A DNA stretch of 64,000 bases, from the NCBI RefSeq assembly GCF_037975245.1, contig NC_092580.1, positions 29,415,501-29,479,500 on the forward strand. The letters are read 5' to 3'. This document shows, one piece after another, positions 59,428 through 64,000 of the stretch (its first letter is position 1; each line of letters opens with the position of its first letter). The position numbers and the translations under genes were made by a program. The stretch comes from Apostichopus japonicus (Eukaryota > Echinodermata > Holothuroidea > Aspidochirotida > Stichopodidae). A model generated the notes under the pieces. The model did no database searches. It was given only the letters and a program-made list of their open reading frames with translations, and was not told the DNA's origin.

Positions 59428-61124
59428 TATTTGGACGATACAAACAGACTTTCCGTACTCATACTCATTGTAACTTTTAGTCTCGTAGGCCTAGTCGTAC
59501 CAAAAGAAATTGAATAGCATTAATTAAAGGAGGAAAGAAATTGAAACATAATGTTGCACATGTATATGAAACAGTTTGTATTATCTGGTGTCTTAGCTAA
59601 AGGAATATTCCGGTGGCAGTGAGACATCGTGACAAATCTATGGAAATGAAACATATGATAGACTGTTAGTGCCTAACTCTAGAGATGGTTGTTAGGAATG
59701 TAAACCTTTTTTTAACAGATAGACTGTTACTTACTACAGAAAGTGGAGCATAATAGGTGGTCTATTGCGTCACCATGACTGAGATGTCCTTCAAAAGCTT
59801 TTCTTTCAATTATTTTATTATTGTCAATCTGGCACTGAAATGCGACACGTTGGGAATGGTTGCTAAATTGCCAATGTTCTCTTCAGTTAGATTATACAAT
59901 TGGTATGTATATATTCTTTTCGGTTATTGTGGAAACGGCGTTTACATAATAATTAAAATATAAGCAGTTTAATTACTTTAACATCAGCAACTTTCCTTTT
60001 TCCAAATGAATTCATAATATTTCACTTAATTTCATCTCTACAGCAAATAGTATCCCCTTAAAATAATGATTAATTGTATTCCAGGAATGTTTATGGTTTC
60101 ATAAATCAAAAGTCCGTGAAAAAAAAAAAACATGTCCGCCAATAGTTGAGAAACGATATCCCAAAGATGGCCTTACTGCATTTGGCATGTTCCCGTCAAT
60201 TCCCTCTCAACCAGATATTCATCAATACCCATACCTTTGTTGTTACATATGTATCATTGTAAATTCTTTTCGGTGGCAAACGTTGTACCCGATGAACAAC
60301 GCCACCACACTAGTGTTTCTCATGAGATCAAGACCTTGGAATCAAATTATATACATTAAAGGCAACCAAACCTTCTAATTCAACATGAAATACATTGATG
60401 TTTGTTGGTCTATAATAGTTACCCAAAAATATTAAGAAACATCGGTTCAAAGACAGCGATTGAAGATATAGCTAATGGTCGTGTCAAATACCTCGGTCGA
60501 GCTGGTGGAGTCCATGTCGTGGTCAAGTAACTATAAATTTAATGAGATCTGAAGACTGAATGAAATTATTATTACAAGAATTTAAATGTTACGTATCAAA
60601 CTTTATAAAGAAAGGAAGACTGACATATATTTTGTTTCAATTATAAACTCAAAACTTGTCTTACCTGTTTAATCGTTCATTTTGACGCTCCCTCATCTTT
60701 GCTAACCGGAAACTGAAACTAGCAAAAACAAGGATAGGCTAGTCACATTTTAATAGAATTTCTATTTCAATGGATTTTCAAAGGAGGACACCATGCATGT
60801 AAGTTATTGGCAGTGCATTGGATAACCGTGACTCGGAACTGAGGCCGGTGACTTTTCTTTAAAGGAATTATCAATGCTGCGCGCATTTAAGCTAAAAACG
60901 AGGAGGGTGATCATGAATAACTTCCTATTAGTATATTATATCACGTATTTTATCGTGTAATTGTGATGTGAAATAATGCTCTTCAAGGACCGTGTTTGAA
61001 TTGCAATTGCATAATGCCCGCATCACTGGAAGACAAGGAGTGCAATGGGTGTCGATCACAGACTTTGTTATGAGGCAGTTGACATGAAAATTGGTCCAGC
61101 CCACTCTTGTTCCATATCACATCT

Positions 61125-61900
61125 GTAAGTCTGTTACGGAAACGACATGTTTGTAATTCGTATTCCGGCAGAAAGGGTTTCCAAGGGTGTTAAAACGCAT
61201 AAAAGAAAAGATGGACGAGGTTTCGTATGGTATTTTGAATAAAAATATTTCTATATTCTACAAATAATATGGATAATAAAGGTGAATGGTAAAAATGAGT
61301 GAATAGCATAGAGTACAGTTAACTTAAGGCGCCAGATAGAAAGAAATAACTTATCTATTAAGACTGGGTCTGAAGTCGATGAAATCAATGGTGTAGTAGA
61401 GCTGGGCCTTTGCGATGACCCAAGATAAAGAGTGCTTCATCAAAAGGCGCGGCGCGGAATTAATAAATGATTAAAAGTTCATCCAGAATGGGATCCACTT
61501 CAATTCACTGTATCGATGTTACATATGGTATCGAAAAGGGAAAGTCTATTCCGTAGTAGAAGTAATTAGATAATTAGATGAAATGAAAGTCACTAAAGAC
61601 TTGAATATCCTTCAGTCAAAACTTGAACAGATGCACAGTACGTAGTAACAAAAGGAATAAAACAGGTATAGCAATGTTACGGCAAAACAATAAAGAACCG
61701 TGCTATTGGAACGGAGTGAGAGGCGATGGTTCCCCAACAACGGTGTATAAACCTCTGACTGGTATCAGGACGTGGTACTAGCGTGGACTGTTACGAGGTC
61801 GATGACGTAGAGATGACGTCATCCGTAAATGTAGTTGTGAATATGCAAGAGGTAAAGCATGCCCATAATAAAAACAAACATTTCCTTTGTACTTTCTGAC
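61125..61900. other. Intergenic DNA beyond the duplication
   Basis: Similarity to the gene B flank stops near 61124. No gene, bounded transposon or RNA gene is recognised between here and the tandem array starting near 61900. Confidence 0.5.
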
Positions 61901-64000
61901 TATTTACAAGTGTTATGTCAAAATGTTGTACACTGTTACCCCTGTCATAAGGTATCCTTTGACAAAGCTTTTACGCCATTTTTAGCTGCATAGATGATTT
62001 AAGGTGATGTATTTTAAATGCCAGGTAAAAGTTTGTTGTCAAGTTTAAGTCCCCGTTATGCTTTTTATGCTAATATGCAGTGTAATATTAATTGTTGAAG
62101 ATTGCATAGCCAACATTTAAGAGTTTGATATCATTCCAAACTGTAAACTGTAAACCTCAAATACATTGGGGTGTAGAAAACTACCTCGTCCACCATTTAC
62201 AGGCTCCACCCATTTTAATACCATTACATGTGCAGAAGTTGGGTTGCACACTGTTACCTCTTCTCCTATCCTTTGACAATTTTTTACCATTTTATTTACC
62301 ATTCCCGACAGAAAGATAGACGTGAATATATTTTAAATGCTAAGTTTGTTTTCAACATTAAAGGTTTAATGTGTGCGTATATAGATATATAATATATTTA
62401 ACAATCTAATAGAAATTGTTGAACAAATTATACATCCTTTATTTCAAAGCTTTGATGTTATTCTAAATTGGTGAATTGTTTAATCTAAAAAAAGTCAATG
62501 TAGAAAAATGACCTTGTCCTTATGCTAGGTAAAAGCAATTTTTTAATTCAACTTTAAAGGTCCTAATTTTGTGTGGGAGAAGTTAATGAACAGTGCCACA
62601 TTCAATGTTGAACATATGATATGTATCCTTTCAAAGCTTTGATGTTATTTCAAATTAGTTAACTGTTTAAACTGTCTAAAAAACTAAGTATAGAAATTTA
62701 CCTTATCCAACTTTGACAGGCTTCACTTACATTTTAAACCATTGCGGGGGAGGGGGAGAAGTGGGGGAAACTGGGGGTGTATGTATGCACAATAATGCTC
62801 TAATATTTTGATATTATCTGTATGTATTATTTTATATTTCCATGTAATCCCACCGATTGGTGGAAAGCAGTGCAGGGGGGGGGGCGGAGGTGGAATGGGA
62901 GAGCTATTGAGTTTAAATGCTGTTGCATACGCTACATTCAGTTTCTTATGTCTTAGGGGAAGTTTTTACACTGTTATCTCTTTCGCCTATCCTTCGACAA
63001 TGCTTTTTTTTACTATTCTTAGCATCATTAAAGTGATGTATTTTAAATGCTTATGTTAGGTCTCCATTATGCTATGCTAATAGCAGTCTAATATTATTGT
63101 TGAAGATCTCATAGCCACCATTTACAGTAAAAGTTTGATGTTATGCCAAATTGTGAAACTGTTAAAACTCAAATACATAAGTGTTCAATATTACGTTGTA
63201 AACCGTTTACAGGCCCCACCCTTTAAAACCATTGTGGGGTGGGGCAGAAATGGGGGGGGGGCTGGCAACTGGGGGGTAGGTATGCACAATAATGTCCTAT
63301 AATTTTGTTATTATGTGTATATATTGTTTTATGTATTCCACTTGTTAAGTGGAAATGTGGAGGGGAGGGGTGGGGGAAGCCTTGTTGAAGTTATATGCTG
63401 TTGCATATGCTACATTTACACAGTTTTCCTGTTGTCATTCCACTAGTTGAGTGAGATTGAGGGGAATTTTCAGCAACTGCTACATCAAGTTTCCTTTGTT
63501 TGACAAAGAGTTTTCACCATTCCCAGCAGCATATATTAAGGTGATGTATATTAAATGCTAGATGATTTTTTCTTTTTCTTTTTCATTTTTCAACTTTTAC
63601 GGTTCCAATAATGTATGTAGGAATTTAATAAACAGTCTAAACATCGTACAGTATAGGAACCGTTTCAAAGTATTCATGATATTCTATTTGGTAAACTGTG
63701 TAATCTATATTTTAAAAAAACAGTGTAGAATATTACCTTGTCCAAGTGTTACATGTTTCATTGATACATGAAACCATTGTGATGGGTAGAAGGGAGGGGA
63801 AGGAGGCAACTGGGGAAGGAAGTATCCAGATTAGAGCATTTATTAGCATCGAATATTTGAAAGCATATGATTCCATGTGGATTCATCCTTGTTGAAACCC
63901 ACTTAGACTATTTTGTTTAGCAACTGTTACATATGTTTTTATATGTCTTAAAAGTTACAACGTCTACACCATCACCTCGTTCAACGCACTTTCATAATAC
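61900..64000. repeat. Diverged tandem array, period near 500 bp, reaching the window end
   Basis: A block resembling GGCTCCACCC..TTTAAAACCATTGTGGGG recurs near 62200, 62717, 63210 and 63750. Other blocks recur in phase with it: CACTGTTACC..CCTATCCTTTGACAA, GGTGATGTATTTTAAATGC and TTTGATGTTAT..CAAATT. Copies differ by substitutions, indels and poly-G runs. At least four units are present and the array continues past 64000. Confidence 0.75.

Larger units (their letters stand above)
47655..61124. repeat. Segmental duplication, unit 2 (carries P450 gene D)
   Basis: Paralogous to 39515-45590. Exon 1 (340 bp) and exon 2 (954 bp) have identical lengths in both units and exon 3 differs by one codon, with high nucleotide identity; flanks are more diverged. 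The unit is enlarged by the 656-bp element at 48070 and by several kilobases in intron 1. Confidence 0.9.

Overview
The window is AT-rich animal nuclear DNA. It has spliced genes with GT-AG introns, long non-coding stretches, many poly-G/poly-C tracts, TA microsatellites, minisatellites and dense small DNA transposons. The two recognisable gene families, a UBE2H ubiquitin-conjugating enzyme and CYP2-clan cytochromes P450, fit a metazoan. The repeat style suggests a marine invertebrate deuterostome, perhaps an echinoderm such as a sea cucumber. That placement is inference; no rRNA or mitochondrial marker is present.

Layout: (1) 1-7.8 kb holds the 3' half of UBE2H on the + strand: four coding exons with the catalytic Cys, the stop at 7827, and introns carrying a 21-bp and a 37-bp minisatellite. 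The 5' exons must lie left of the window. (2) 7.8-34.6 kb has no gene I can support. It holds microsatellites, local tandem duplications, a long palindrome and members of a MITE family with terminal inverted repeat (TIR) CAGGCGCGTAGC, one with a perfect 8-bp target duplication. (3) 34.6-61.1 kb is a tandem P450 cluster, all on +: gene A (34631-37460, 495 aa), gene B (40481-44501, 491 aa), a broken exon-2 fragment C (45955-46660) and gene D (49183-59427, 490 aa). A, B and D each have three exons with both introns in phase 1, and the second intron splits the first Gly of the heme-binding motif. (4) 61.1-64 kb has no gene; from about 61.9 kb a diverged tandem array with a period near 500 bp runs to the window edge.

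B and D are products of a segmental duplication (about 39515-45590 and 47655-61124). The duplicates preserve empty target sites: a 656-bp hAT-like element sits upstream of D at a site empty in B, and a TTAA-flanked element sits in B intron 1 at a site empty in D. D intron 1 has grown to 8.3 kb, mostly through a decayed Ty1/copia-type retrotransposon on the minus strand, plus a LINE reverse-transcriptase fragment.

The three P450s would be ER-anchored monooxygenases. Differences between B and D are concentrated around the substrate-recognition sites, suggesting divergence in substrate range. I see no microbial system, CRISPR array or RNA gene. The most informative signals are the dated transposon insertions and the P450 duplication history.
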